A DNA stretch of 64,000 bases from positions 2,837 to 66,836 of the forward strand of contig MNCI01002834.1 in assembly GCA_015680685.1 (NCBI GenBank), in the 5' to 3' direction. Under the pieces are notes generated by a model. It was not told the origin of the DNA. It worked only from the letters and a program-made list of their open reading frames with translations, and searched no databases. A program made the position numbers and the translations under genes. Below, piece after piece: positions 23,802 through 34,718 of the stretch (positions are counted from its first letter, which is position 1; every line of letters starts with the position of its first letter). The stretch is from Gnetum montanum. Taxonomy: Eukaryota; Streptophyta; Gnetopsida; Gnetales; Gnetaceae.

Positions 23802-24255
23802 CAGTGTATCAAGAGTTTTGATGCGTGCAGAATGTATCAAGGGGATATAATTGAATAGGCTAAGGGGAGCATGATGGGGAAATAGGGGATGCATCGGGAG
23901 TCAGGAATGTACTTATGAATGAATTGATTAACCCAGTTATGTGCATCAGGAAGAATGTGATACCTTGTCATCATGATGAAGTGCATCCATGTATGAACAC
24001 CTCAAGAGTGTCATCCTGCAAACACAACTCCAAAAAGATAAGAAAAACACAAATGAAATGGTCAGCTAAGCACTTTAAACAAGGAGATGGAGCCATAGAA
24101 TCATGAACAGAAATTTTCAGTGCAGATAGAATTATGAACAACATTAGCTTCATTAGTATCCATGAGACAAATCATGCAGCAAGTCTTTGTGAAAGATGAA
24201 TATCCAACTACAGCAACAGATCTTTTCAAGTTTTTCCTAGTCATTGGTGATGTTA
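23802..24255 (-). other. Element B 3' untranslated remnant (right of element A)
   Basis: This continues, in B's sense, into 5613-6356 once A is removed. No coding frame of note; short open frames show no domain. Confidence 0.7.
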
Positions 24256-24850
24256 CTAGTTTATAGTCTTAGCAGACTATTGTGGATTAGTTTCATGTCA
24301 TAACCCCTTGGACGATGCCAGTTTAGCATTGTAGCGAATGGTGCATTGCTAGTTTATAGTTATAGTAGACTATGAAGAGGAAAACTAGTTTATAGTCTTA
24401 GTGGACTCTAGATGCTAGTTTCATGTTATGGTGGATGGATGTAGCAGTTTAGTGTCATATCGGACAAAGCTCTGTGATATTAGTTTTAAGTCATGATGCC
24501 AGGACTATTCTGTGGTATCAGTTTTAAGTCATGATGCCAGGACTACTCTATGGTATCAGTTTTAAGTCACGATGCTAGGACTACTCTGTGGTATCAGTTT
24601 TAAGTCATGATGCCAGGTTTACTCTGTGGTATTAGTTTTAAGTCATGATGCCAGGACTACTTTGTGGTATCAATTTTAAGTCATGATGCTAGGGCTACTC
24701 TGTGGTATCAATTTTAAGTCATGATGCTAGGACTGCTCTGTGGTATCAGTTTTAAGTCATGATGCTAGGACTGCTCTGTGGTATCAGTTTTAAGTCACGA
24801 TGCTAGGACTACTCTGTGGTATCAATTTTAAGTCATGATTCTAGGACTAT
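24256..24850 (-). repeat. Tandem repeats after element B integrase
   Basis: At 24480-24850 about nine well-kept units of about 42 bp contain (plus strand) TGGTATCAGTTTTAAGTCAT then GATGCCAGGACTACTC. More degenerate units with AGTTTATAGTC lie at 24256-24480. In B's sense the unit matches the D repeat at 50770-50930. Confidence 0.88.
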
Positions 24851-24867
24851 GACGTACCTCAAGTTTG

Positions 24868-25500
24868 TCAGACATAGTACCTTTTAACATACAAGTGGTT
24901 TGTAGGATTGGTGAACTCATTTCCATCCATGTCTGCAAGTTTGAATGCTCCATTGTTGTATGCATTGGTGACTAAGTAAGGCCCTTCCCAGTTGGCTAAG
25001 AATTTATCTGGATGTTCTCGGGTGGCCTTAAGGACTAGATCTCCTTCTTTGATTTGGCGTTTATGGAGATTGTGCTTGTGCCTTACAATATTTTTCATTA
25101 TGAAAGTGCAAATGTGTTTTGAGGTGGTCTTCCTAAGGGGAATAGCTTCTACCCATTTTGTGAAATATTTAGTTGCAGTGATGATAAAGCTATGTCCCGC
25201 AGAGGATGATGGCGTTATCGGTCCAATTAATTCTAATCCCCATTTTTGGAATGGCCATGTGATTTGTGCTGTATGCAGTTCGTTAGGTGGCACATGTATC
25301 ATATTACCATGCTTTTGGCAGATGTCACATGTTCTAACCTTGGAGATGCAATCGTATTCCATGTGCGGCCAGTAATAGCCTAAACACCTAATCTTCGTTG
25401 TCAGTGCTTTAGGTGCTATGTGTCCTCCACAAAGTCCTTCATGAATTTGTTCTATGATTGTTTGACTGTCAATGCTACTAACGCACGTTAGCAGAATGCC
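24868..25500 (-). pseudogene. Element B integrase with internal deletion
   Basis: Minus strand. The zinc-binding part (KVRTCDICQKHGNMIH) and the first catalytic block (KWGLELIGPITPSSSAGHSF) are present, the latter with Glu in place of Asp. The frame then jumps from FIMKNIVRHKH straight to KEGDLVLKATREHPDKFLA and ANWEGPYLVTNAYNNGAFKL. The part with the second Asp (TDNGPQF in A) and the catalytic Glu (NGQAEAMNK in A), about 100 residues, is missing without breaking the frame. It ends in TNHLYVKRYYV. It cannot be an active integrase. Confidence 0.88.
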
Positions 25501-26200
25501 TTAATATGATTTACGATACAAGGTGTCTCCTATTATTGCGTATTGGTGGGAATGTTTTCGTATGGCCTCTTTTTGAGCATTTGTCAAGTGTTGTGGAGCT
25601 TTTCCTCTTAGAAGATACTGTTTTATGTCATCAAACCATTCTATTGCATGTGTTGTACTAATAGATCCTACAGGTACTTCATTTAGAGTGTTAATTATAG
25701 GTTCAGCACAACTAGTTATAGAACTAGGTAATGCATGGAACATTTCAGGTGTCATGTTCAAGGCTAGTGTGGCGAGTGCATCAACAATAGTATTTTTTCT
25801 TCTAGGGACATGTTATATATCCACTTCTACTAGTTACCTTACTAGATGCTTGGTCAAATCATAATACAGTTGCAAATGTAGAGCTTTGCATGCATAGACT
25901 TCAGTGACTTGATTAATAACTAATTGCAAATCACCTCGAACTACAAGTTGTGAGACTCCTGAAGTTAATGTTACTTGAAGTCCTCTAAGAAGACCTTCGT
26001 ATTCTGCTATATTATTGGTGCAAGGAAAGTTTAAGCGGTAGGAAAAAATTTGGATTTCTCCAGAGGGGTATGTTAAAATGGCTGCAGCACTTCCTCCTCT
26101 AGAGGTTGAAGCTCCATCGAAGTAGAGGATTACCTCATAATCCTTAGGTACGGTGTCTACACTGTTAACATTTTCATCTGGGAATTCAGGGTTTATCATT
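25501..26200 (-). pseudogene. Element B second, archaeal-type RNase H
   Basis: The frame from 26301 continues past the first RNase H into ILYFDGASTSRGGSAAAILT, CTNNIAEYEGLLRGLQVTL and VVRGDLQLVINQVTEVYACK. After a break at 25834 it resumes at 25761 with NMTPEMFHALPSSI, the connector to integrase. The first catalytic Asp (FDGA) and the Glu (AEYEG) are kept, and the GDS motif reads GDL. Same archaeal-type domain as in A and D. Confidence 0.85.
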
Positions 26201-26740
26201 GCTTGATCGTGCATTGGCGAGACGGTTAGTTGCATGGCTATTGCTTGACCTTTTGTGGAAGATTGAGTGACATAGTGTAAATCAAACTTTGCAATCATCA
26301 CTTTCCACCTAGCTAACCTACTTGACTCATAGATGTTATTAGTGATGGCACAGAGAACATTATCCTTGCAAATGATGTAAACCTAATTACAGAAGAGATA
26401 ATGCCGCCATTTCTTCAAAGAGAAGACGAGGGTGAGGCATGATTTTTCTACATCATTGTTCATAGGCTATTAAAGCATGGCTTAGATAATATATAGGGAT
26501 CTCGGCTCCATCTTGACGTTTTTGACAAAGCATGGATGCGATGGAGGAACCAGAAGTTGCAAGATAGATGTAGAAAGGTTTGTCACTTTGTGGAGGATAA
26601 ACAGTTGGTAGCTGGGCCAACTCTTGTTTTATGTTCTCGAATGCTTCTTGGCATTGTTGAGTCCATTAGAAAGGTACATTCTTTCGTAATAGATGTTGCA
26701 TGGAACTCAACTTATCCGTCAGCCTTTAGATAAAGCATCT
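26200..26740 (-). pseudogene. Element B RNase H (first, Ty3/gypsy type), decayed
   Basis: Short pieces of the gypsy RNase H are readable on the minus strand between RT and 26200, ending in MMIAKFDLHYVTQSSTKGQA, which matches A and D. No long open frame remains in 26300-26740; several stops and frameshifts are present. Confidence 0.7.
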
Positions 26741-26746
26741 AATGAA

Positions 26747-27877
26747 TTATAGCCTACCTTGGAGGCTGCGTAGTTCGGTGAGGTTTCTTGGTGGTTGCAT
26801 ATTGGTTATTGCTTTAACCTTATCGGGGTCTACCTGTATCCCTATTTCGGAAACTAGAAAACCAAGCATTTTGCTCGTTTTAACACTGAAGATGCACTTT
26901 TTTGGGTTGAGCTTGAGGTCATATTTGAGACAACATTTAAGCACTAAGTCTAGATCTTTTGCATGTTTTTTAGTTATTTTAGACTTGACCACTATATCAT
27001 CAACATAATCATTGATAAAATTAAGCATGTAGTCACTAAATATGTATGTCATTGCTCGCTGATATGTAGCACCTACATTTTTAAGGCCAAATGGCATCAT
27101 CGTATAACAAAATGTCCCCCAAGGTATCATAAAAGTTGTCCTAAGTTGATGCTTTGGGTTAATTCTTATTTGATTATAGCCTGAAAATCCATCCATGAAG
27201 GACAATAGTGCATGCCTAGTAGTCATGTCAATAAGTTGATCAATACTAGGTAATGGGAAATCATCTTTTATAGTGGCTATATTGAGATCATGGAAGTCAA
27301 TGCATATGTGTATACTACTATTCTTCTTGGGGACTACAACAATGTTTGATACCCAATCAGAATAGTCGATGGCTTAGATGAAACCGGCTTGGTAGAGCTT
27401 TGTGATCTCATCGCGGACTGCTAATGCCACTTCGGGTCTAATCTTTCCTGCTTTTTGTTTTACTGGTTTAATTTTTTCATCAAGAATAATGTTATGTTGA
27501 ATGGTCCGAGGGTCTAGTTTCGGCATATCTGTATATGACCATGTGAACATTTTTATGTTGTCTTTTAAAACCTGAGTGATGTCACCTATGAGTTGTGGAT
27601 CTAGTAAGGCACTTAATTTCAAGGTTCTAGCTTCTTCATTGACTGTGGTAATGGGGATTTCAACCAGAGGATCTTCGGTGATATTGTTAGCTTCTAGATC
27701 TAGAGTTTTAGCTACGTTTATTGGCCAGTCTGACATTTCTTGAGTGGAGGCTATCAAATCGGTATAGGTGGATGGATTTAGATCCAAATATTCTGGGCGG
27801 ATCGCTCTTTCTACATCTCCATATGGTCCGTTGAGAGACAATATTGAGAAGATGTTGTTGGTGGCCATGATGCTCAC
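26747..27877 (-). pseudogene. Element B reverse transcriptase
   Basis: Minus frame from 27877 (MSIMATNNIFSILSLNGPYG; the ATG at 27868 lines up with A and D). The pre-RT part has DNIKMFTWSYTDMPKLDPRT and IRPEVALAVRDEITKLYQAG. After a stop near 27374 the blocks WVSNIVVVPKK, ICIDFHDLN, LLSFMDGFSGYNQIRINPKH, FGLKNVGATYQRAMTYIFSD and NDYVDDIVVKSK follow. The catalytic YVDD is intact. The region continues to LGFLVSEIGIQVDPDKVKAI. Few lesions compared with its RNase H. Confidence 0.92.
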
Positions 27878-28873
27878 TCCTGCTAATTAAAATAGGAGCG
27901 AAATAAGAGACACTCCCTCGGTAGGAGAGTTACAAAGTGTAAACGAACATAGGATAATTAAGCTGTGCACTGACAAATTTAGGAGATGCGGTGGGAATTA
28001 TGGCAGTTTAAGGCCATATCAGCTGCATGGCAGTTTAAGGCCATACTGGGCCACACAACCATTTAAGGCCATATTGGGCCACATGTTGACTTGCCATTTG
28101 AACTGAGTGTATGCACTATTTTTAAATTTTTGACTCTTAAACTCTATATTTAAATTTTAAATTATTTACATTGTTTTTTTCTGGATTTTAAACATGGGTT
28201 TACTCTGTAACTGATTTCAATGTGCCTTAGTAATCATAAGATTACAGTTTGCCTCATGGGGTGTTACATTTTTTTATACGATTTTTTTTTCTGAATGTTT
28301 GATGGAATGTATGAAGATTGATGTAATGGCCTAAATTTAATTGTGGTATAAAATGGTTGCAATCCTTTGTTACTTTGATGTTCTATGTAAATATTTTTGC
28401 TATTTTTCATGTTTTTTATTATTTTCTCGAATATATGTGTGCAACTAAATTGTAACATAAATTTCTAAAATGTAAAGTAAAATGTAACGTAAATGTTTGA
28501 AAAAGAAGGCAACAACCATGCATGAATCTAAATTGTAACTTGTAACTTGTAAGAGAAAATTCAATGTAAAATGATAGGATTTCATGAATTCTGTAACTTG
28601 TTGGCTCTAGTTTAAAGCCATTTTGGGCTGGGCACATCAGTTTAAAGTCTTGATGGACTGCTGCATTTGTTGTTAAAGAAAGGATTACCAGTTTTATGCC
28701 ATGGTGGGCCAAAGGTAGTAACATTTTCAAAAAAATTTCAAATGGAACTGGTCATTTCTAACCTTGGCTAGTTTAATGTCATTGCGAACATTTAACCTCA
28801 TTTCGGAAATTTCATAGTTTAACGTTATTTTGGACATTTCATAGTTTAATGTCATTTCAGACATTTTGTAGTT
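27878..28873 (-). other. Element B protease-RT spacer, without antisense gene
   Basis: About 1 kb of AT-rich sequence. It holds two or three 30-bp units with TTAAGGCCAT (27985-28090), scattered AGTTTAATGTCATT units (28600-28870), and an AG-ending tract (TTTTAATTAGCAG on the minus strand) just before the RT frame. No trace of the antisense gene of A and D was seen. Confidence 0.75.
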
Positions 28874-30170
28874 TTAATTCTGTTTATTCAGTTGCTTTTT
28901 GATCCTTTGTAGTTTAACATGTGAGGTTGGGCATGTGGGTAGGATTTTATATTCACCTTCCCCTTCATCAGTGATATCCAAAGGTAATTCCGACCAAGAG
29001 ACATCAGTAGGAATGGCGCTTATGTTTGTATTGTCTAATGTTTCTCTAGTTTCGGTAGGGTTAGAAGTCAACATTGGAGTTATGTTTTGAAGTATGCTCA
29101 TGGTGCCTTGCTTAGACTCAGTGAATTCAATTTTTGATTCCTGATTCACTCTAGGGTTTGAGGAAGTAGGTGGCACTATTGCATCTCCATATATGATGAT
29201 CTCACCACCCTCGTAAGGTAGGTGGATCTCCTGATGGATTGGGGAAGACACAGCTTTAAGTTGAGTTAGCCAGGGATGTCCTAGGATCAGATTAAATCCT
29301 AGAATTTCATCAACTACTATGAATTCAGCTGATGTGGGGAATTGATCCTCGGCTACGAAATCTAAGGTAACCATACCTCTTACTCCAACATGGGAACCAC
29401 TAAAGGATTTTAGGAAAGAGATTGTTGTGGGCTGTACTTGTTCAGTAAGTCCTAGTTTTTTGATGATGGAAAAAGTTGTTACATTGGTTGTTGCACCATC
29501 ATCAACATGAACCCTACGTATCTTGAAATGATTAACTTGTATTATTATGAACATAGGGGTTGTGGTGACTTCCCCTATTTTCTCATCTAGCTTAACGTTC
29601 TTAGCATGAAATTCTAGGGATGTAGTTTTTGATTCCTGAGCTTGTGTAGACAATACCGCATGAATGGATGGTCCATCTGCAGGAAGGTCCTCACTAATAG
29701 GGACTGAAGTTAACATATGTACAAGAGCTTCCCAATGTACTGGCGAAGTTATTACTAGATCATATAGGCTTAAAGAAGTATTTTTTTTGTTTCAAAGCTT
29801 GTGTGACTTGCATGAATGCATTTGCTAGGCCTTTACCATTTGGGGTACCCTTGTCTATAGAGATTTGGTCCATTTGACCCAACATTGGTATTTCCCATGG
29901 AGGGGTTTTTACTAATGATGTTGGGTTTGGAGCATGACTTGTGACATTATCCTCATTTTGATGACTTGTATTAGGTTCATTAGTGGGCGGACCCATAGGA
30001 AAAACATTTAGCGGTGTTGGTTTTGGTGGTCCCAGTTTGTATGGATGGTTTTCCCTTTCCAAACGTTCTCTTGTTAGTTTATCGGCAAGACATTCTCTAA
30101 AATGTGGTAGGGGAAAAGAGGTGGGTTGTGTATCAGGGCATTTTAGCCCCTGGATTACAAAGGGAATGGG
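28874..30170 (-). pseudogene. Element B Gag-Pro linker and retropepsin
   Basis: The open frame 29716-28874 carries PMFIIIQVNHFKIRRVHVDD, GATTNVTTFSIIKKLGLTEQ, LDFVAEDQFPTSAEFIVVDE and FNLILGHPWLTQL, colinear with A and D, including the D-D-G-A active site. The linker frame 30062-29760 (LGQMDQISIDKGTPNGKGLA) is shifted relative to it. The end (KLQRIKKQLNKQN) matches the ends in A and D. The protease domain itself has no internal stop. Confidence 0.87.
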
Positions 30171-32288
30171 TTAGTTTTCAGATGGTGTGGTTGTGCCTAC
30201 AACAGAAGGAGGTACATGGATGATGAATGGTTTTGATGGTGTGGGGGATGTGCACATGGTGAAAGGGGTTTGAGGATATGTTGGGGTAGGTGTGTTTTCT
30301 GAAGGCTCGCGAATCACAAAATTTTTTTGAGGAACATCTTGTCTTTCTTCCACATGGATTGGTTTTGGGGTCTTACTGGGTTTGCCTTGTCAAACACGAC
30401 TTCACCCCTATCAATCATGCATTGTATGTCTTGTTTTAATGTAAAGCAGTAATCAGTCCCATAATCACACCATTGGTGATATTCACAAAACCTATCCAAC
30501 CTAAAACCTTTTGGAATGGGAGGTTCATTGGCTGTTGCTAAGGCTGGATTTTTGGCCAATTCACAAAATCGAACGTGTCTTTGAAAGGTCATAGGAGACA
30601 TTTGTTTGTGTTGAATTAGCCTAGCCTTTAGAAGTTGATCAAGTAGTTGTGAAGGCTTCATGGGCAATGATGTGTATTAAGCAAGGTCTTTTCTTTCGAA
30701 GGTACAGGCATGACCTGTGTTGTTGTTTCTATTTAAAGAATTTTCAAGTGTAGGTGTGGGTGTGGTTCTTTCATAGTTGTTTGGGATAGTGGGTTCTTTT
30801 CCCTTTTGTCCTGGATGACTAGGTTAGGCTGTTTCAGCACTACTGCTACCATTGTTTTGGATTTATCTTTCCTTGTGTGTTGGCTCCTAAAGGTTGAATA
30901 GGTTGGGTCATTACTTATTTGTGTAGCCTCTTCTATGTCTTTAATTTGTACAAATGCTTGACTCAAAGTACAAGGTTTTAGATAATAGAGCTTTGATTTA
31001 ATGAAGTCATTTGCGGCTACCTTAAGGATGGTAAGAAAATACATTTCAGGAATAGGCTTGTGAAGTTCATTCAGAGCTGCACTCCATCTTTGGATAAATT
31101 TCTGTGCTGGCTCTAAAGGTGCTTGTTTAATTTGAATCAAGCTATCTAATGTGGCTTCAGGTTTTAGATTGTATTTGAAACGAGTGACAAACTGGTGTAA
31201 GCAGATATAGAGGTACGGGGTAAGGGTCGGTACCAGTCTAAGGCTCTTCCTGTTAAGGACATAGCAAACACANTTGTTTAAAGTTTTAAGGCGTTTTAAT
31301 TCCTCTGCCAAAGAGTGTATCATTTTTTGTGTGTCTGCCCATTCTTGGGCAGTAGGCAAACCAGTGGATTGAGCAGATTGTGGATGATAATGATTTAATT
31401 GTTGCATTGTTTGTGGAAAGAGAGGTAGTTGGGCTAATGTTTGTTGTAATGGGATGGTATTTGGAACTGAGACTACTAGTGGAATCCACTACCTAGCCAC
31501 AGGTTGTGAGGTAACACCCTGAATGTGTTGGGTTGGAGTAATTAATGGTGCTCCATGGATATGCACCTGAGGTATGTAATTGATGGATGTAGGAGCTGGT
31601 ACGACCAATGGAATTCCAATTACTTGAGGTCGAAAGATTGACTCTGCATTGGTTTGGAGGGGAAGTTTTTGGGACTATGCTTGTGGAGGAATGATGGAAG
31701 TAGATACATCAGAATGAAAATTATTGGGTACAGAGAAGATAGGAATGGAAGTAGGTACCTCTTGTTGGGAAATTGGTGCTCGAGTGTTTGCGGATGAAGG
31801 AGGAAGTACAGTTTTTCTTCCAGGAAAGGATGGAATAATGGGTTTGTGTAGGCATGGGGACTAACGGTATGGTAGGAATCTCCATGTTCAGATTGGGTTG
31901 CAAAATCATCTCCCTCATCTTAAGGCTCTATTGGTGGTAGCTGTAAGGATTGACTTCTAGCCATAAGAAGCTGGGATATGAGTTTATGATGGTTTTCAGA
32001 TAGTGGGATTATGTCAAATGCTGAAGGGATAAACTCACATCCTCCTTTGTGGATAAATTCATATTCTCGCTTTGCTTCCCTTTCTATACGGTTGATAGGT
32101 AAATTGGCTTGGATTTTGACATAGATGAAGTTATACTGTTTGGGTGTAAGAGTCGCATGAGTAGGGCCTTTGCCCTGTAGCTTGAGTGATTGGTGTGTAG
32201 GGCCTTGAGGATTTATGTGTTCAATAATGGTTATGGATTCTGTAGTAGTCACAGGGTTCAAAATTTCAGCGATTTGGAAGGATTCCAT
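30171..32288 (-). pseudogene. Element B gag
   Basis: ATG at 32288 (MESFQIAEILNPVTTTESIT). The first part matches D: ATLTPKQYNFIYVKIQANLP and FIPSAFDIIPLSENHHKLIS. The middle is broken. The frame from 31407 has QEWADTQKMIHSLAEELKRL, then N at 31273, then SLTGRALDWYRPLP-like sequence and YNLKPEATLDSLIQIKQAPL. About 70 residues present in A and D are missing at that N. The frame 30667-30314 carries CEYHQWCDYGTDYCFTLKQD, the C-x2-H...C nucleic-acid-binding motif, followed by a proline-rich linker. Confidence 0.85.
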
Positions 32289-32504
32289 GATAAAAGTGAG
32301 CAGACTAGGCTAGATGAATGGAGTTGGATTGCAAGCAGTTGCACTGTGACCAACGTGACACAAATGTAGCATGACCAAACCGATGAAACCATAGCATGAC
32401 CAACAGGACAAGCTTAGCATGACCAATAGAGACAGGAGACTCATAGGATAAGATGAAAATTTTTTGATAGGTAGCGTGATCAATGTTTTAACAATGGCAA
32501 ATAT
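32289..32504 (-). other. Element B leader between primer-binding site and gag
   Basis: About 216 bp, noncoding, with repeated AGCATGACCAA strings (plus strand, 32365-32430). Confidence 0.6.
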
Positions 32505-32523
32505 GGCCCTCCTTCTAGCGCCA
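32505..32523 (-). other. Element B primer-binding site
   Basis: The minus strand reads TGGCGCTAGAAGGAGGGCC, 5 nt after the 5' LTR end. It is probably the least mutated of the three copies. Confidence 0.8.
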
Positions 32524-32528
32524 AAACG

Positions 32529-34341
32529 TATACTAACCTAAATCGTTAGTGTAAAGTTGGAAGGGAAACAGACATTGAGAGATCATTGGGTAGACATAGC
32601 TAACCCTGCCTTTGCCCAAGGGTAAGCTGGAAAAGTAAATGAAGGCAGAGTGCCTTGGATGGTCTGCATGTAAATCAACCAAGGACTTCCTTGAGCGTAA
32701 GCTATGGCTAGCACTGGGGTTATTATAAATGATGTCTTAAAATGTGTAAATGTGTGTAAAATGTAAACATGAGTTATGAGACATAAGACATAAATGTAAA
32801 CGTAAGGCGTAAACAAGACGTAAACTAAACTGAATGTGTAAACTGAACATAAAATGAATGTAAGTAGAAATGTAAACAGAACGTAAAACAGAACATACAA
32901 CAGAAAATGGAAAAAGGAAATAATATATCGCTTAGAAAAGATGTGCATCGGTAAATAAAGCGTAAACTGAAGTAAATAATGCAAATGGAAGGCAATAATG
33001 AAATTGTATTATATTGTTTTTTTAAAAAAGTGTGCACCGGTCAAAGCATAGTTGCACATGTGTGGATGGTAAGTCAAATGCCTAGCCTCGGGATGATATG
33101 ATGCGATGACATGATGATGTGATGATGAATGTGAGAAATGCTTGGATGCCAACAAGTGTACCGAGCATCCAAGGATTCACTGATTCTACGTATCTTCTCA
33201 GAATTTTCAATGTCTCCAAAAATCCTCCTTCCTCCCCCATAGTTCATGTGAATTGACAAGGTATTTATAGGGCTAGGCTGGGCTTGGGTGCAGAATTCTA
33301 GAATGGAATCAATGGTTGGGAGATGAGGGGAAATTAGATCTCATTAACACGTGTAAAATGGATAGCTGTGTACGGGTTGGATGTGTGCTGGCGAGAGTTG
33401 GATGTGTGTCGGACAGTTGCTCACGAGTTGGATGTGTGTCGGAAAGCTATGTTCTTGACCAGGTACATCGCATTTTACAATTTATGGGTTATTCAAGCCC
33501 ATGAAAGTATGTTTAATTTAGACTGTGAGGGCTTGACTATCCCACAAATAAAGATTTACAATGAAATGTACAAGGAAAATTTGACCCGTCTTGCTTGAAA
33601 ATTTTTTATCCCTGAATTTTCTGATAGTTGTTGATGCTGAGAATTTTCTGCCATTTTCTAGAATTTTCTGAGAGTTGCTGATGCTAAGAATTTTCTGCCA
33701 TTTTCTGATGCTGAGAATTTTATGGAATTTTCTGATGCTGAGAATTTTTTGGAATTTTCTGAAATTTTCTGGGAGTTGCTGATGCTAAGAATTTTCTAGA
33801 ATTTTTTGCCATTTTTTGAAATTTTCTAGAAGTTGGTCATGTTGGACTCACGTTGCCAACGTGACCTGGGCAGCAGCGACAAAAATGAGTGTTTTTGGAG
33901 TTGAAATCTGAAGTTCTAGAGGATGAAACTTGAATAAATAATTAATGGACCTTGAGGGTGACTTGTCCCTTCAAAATCAAACCATTTTGACGCTGTTTTG
34001 AGGCTCTAAAAGTTGGTCACACCTAGCATGACTGTCCAATGTGACCTGTAGAAACTGTGTAGTCTGGCTTGAAATTTGGACTCCTGAATGTTGGGACTTG
34101 GAGTGGACATCAGCGACTCTTGAGGATGGCTTGCACCCTCAGATTTGGACCACTTTTTATTTGATTTTGAAACTGTTGGAGTTGCTCACGCTGAGGGTAA
34201 GCTAGCTTGATAGTGTGATCAAGCTGGCTTGAGCAAGGTGGGGTGAACTCAATGCCTTAGCCAAATTTTTTCCTTTTGAATGCTCGAAAGGGCTTGAGTC
34301 ATTTTCAATTTAAAGTGTAGGCCAAAATTAGTGGTGTTTCA
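32529..34341 (-). repeat. Element B 5' LTR (1813 bp)
   Basis: Starts TGAAACACC at 34341 and ends AGTATA at 32529 (CA decayed to TA), homologous to 3747-5595. It is adjacent to the primer-binding site, so it is the 5' copy. It contains the same GTAAAC-rich part and GAATTTTCTG array (33600-33840). Confidence 0.92.
33262..33269 (-). promoter_or_regulatory. Element B LTR promoter, TATA box
   Basis: TATAAATA on the minus strand in the 5' LTR, kept in the 3' LTR. It should drive the genomic RNA. Confidence 0.6.
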
Positions 34342-34346
34342 ATTAT
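34342..34346. repeat. Target site duplication of element B, right copy (ATTAT)
   Basis: Identical to 3742-3746. Confidence 0.9.
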
Positions 34347-34718
34347 TTTCTCAATCAACCCCAAGGGTTCGTTATTATTATTCTTGTTTATTATTCTTGT
34401 GCAACGACTACTTCAAGCATACATTTAACACTTGCTAATCCTTGTAATGCTTAACATTTGGTAACCCAGTAGTGCTATACCTATTCAGAATGTGTACATC
34501 AAGTTGGAATGGATGCTTATGTTAGGATTAGTTAAGTGTTAGCTAGTTATTAGATTAATTTAGCAATTAAATACTTTATTCTTTATTCTTGTTCATTAGG
34601 CAACTTAATTTATAAAAGAGAAATTGATAAAAATCTTATGCCTTAGTTACACTTAACCATACATTTGCACTTCACAAGTGGAACTAGGAAGACAATGATT
34701 ACAACAATTAGTTTCACC
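34347..34718. other. Old sequence between elements B and D, possibly LTR of E or leader of C
   Basis: 372 bp, AT-rich, no coding frame. On the left (past B) it joins the leader of C; on the right (past D) it joins 53801 onward, which carries the primer-binding site of E about 110 bp later. It is therefore most likely part of the 5' LTR of E, but no second copy was found to prove this. Its last 5 bases (TCACC) are the left target duplication of D. Confidence 0.45.
34714..34718. repeat. Target site duplication of element D, left copy (TCACC)
   Basis: TCACC before the D 5' LTR, identical to 53796-53800 after its 3' LTR. Confidence 0.9.

Larger units (their letters stand above)
3747..34341 (-). 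mobile_element. Element B: complete but dead Tat-like Ty3/gypsy retrotransposon, interrupted by element A
   Basis: The 3' LTR (3747-5595) and 5' LTR (32529-34341) face the same way, are flanked by ATTAT on both sides, and enclose on the minus strand: primer-binding site, gag, protease, RT, RNase H, second RNase H, integrase, tandem repeats and polypurine tract. Element A plus its 5-bp duplication (17,440 bp) sits in the 3' untranslated part. Without A, B is about 13.2 kb. The protease-RT gap is only about 1 kb and holds no antisense gene, unlike A and D. The two LTRs differ by roughly one base in six over the part I compared by eye, mostly transitions, so B is older than A. Confidence 0.93.

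Noticed and set aside
24480-24850. CRISPR-like array
   Set aside because: Units are contiguous tandem repeats without unique spacers, in plant transposon DNA with no cas genes.
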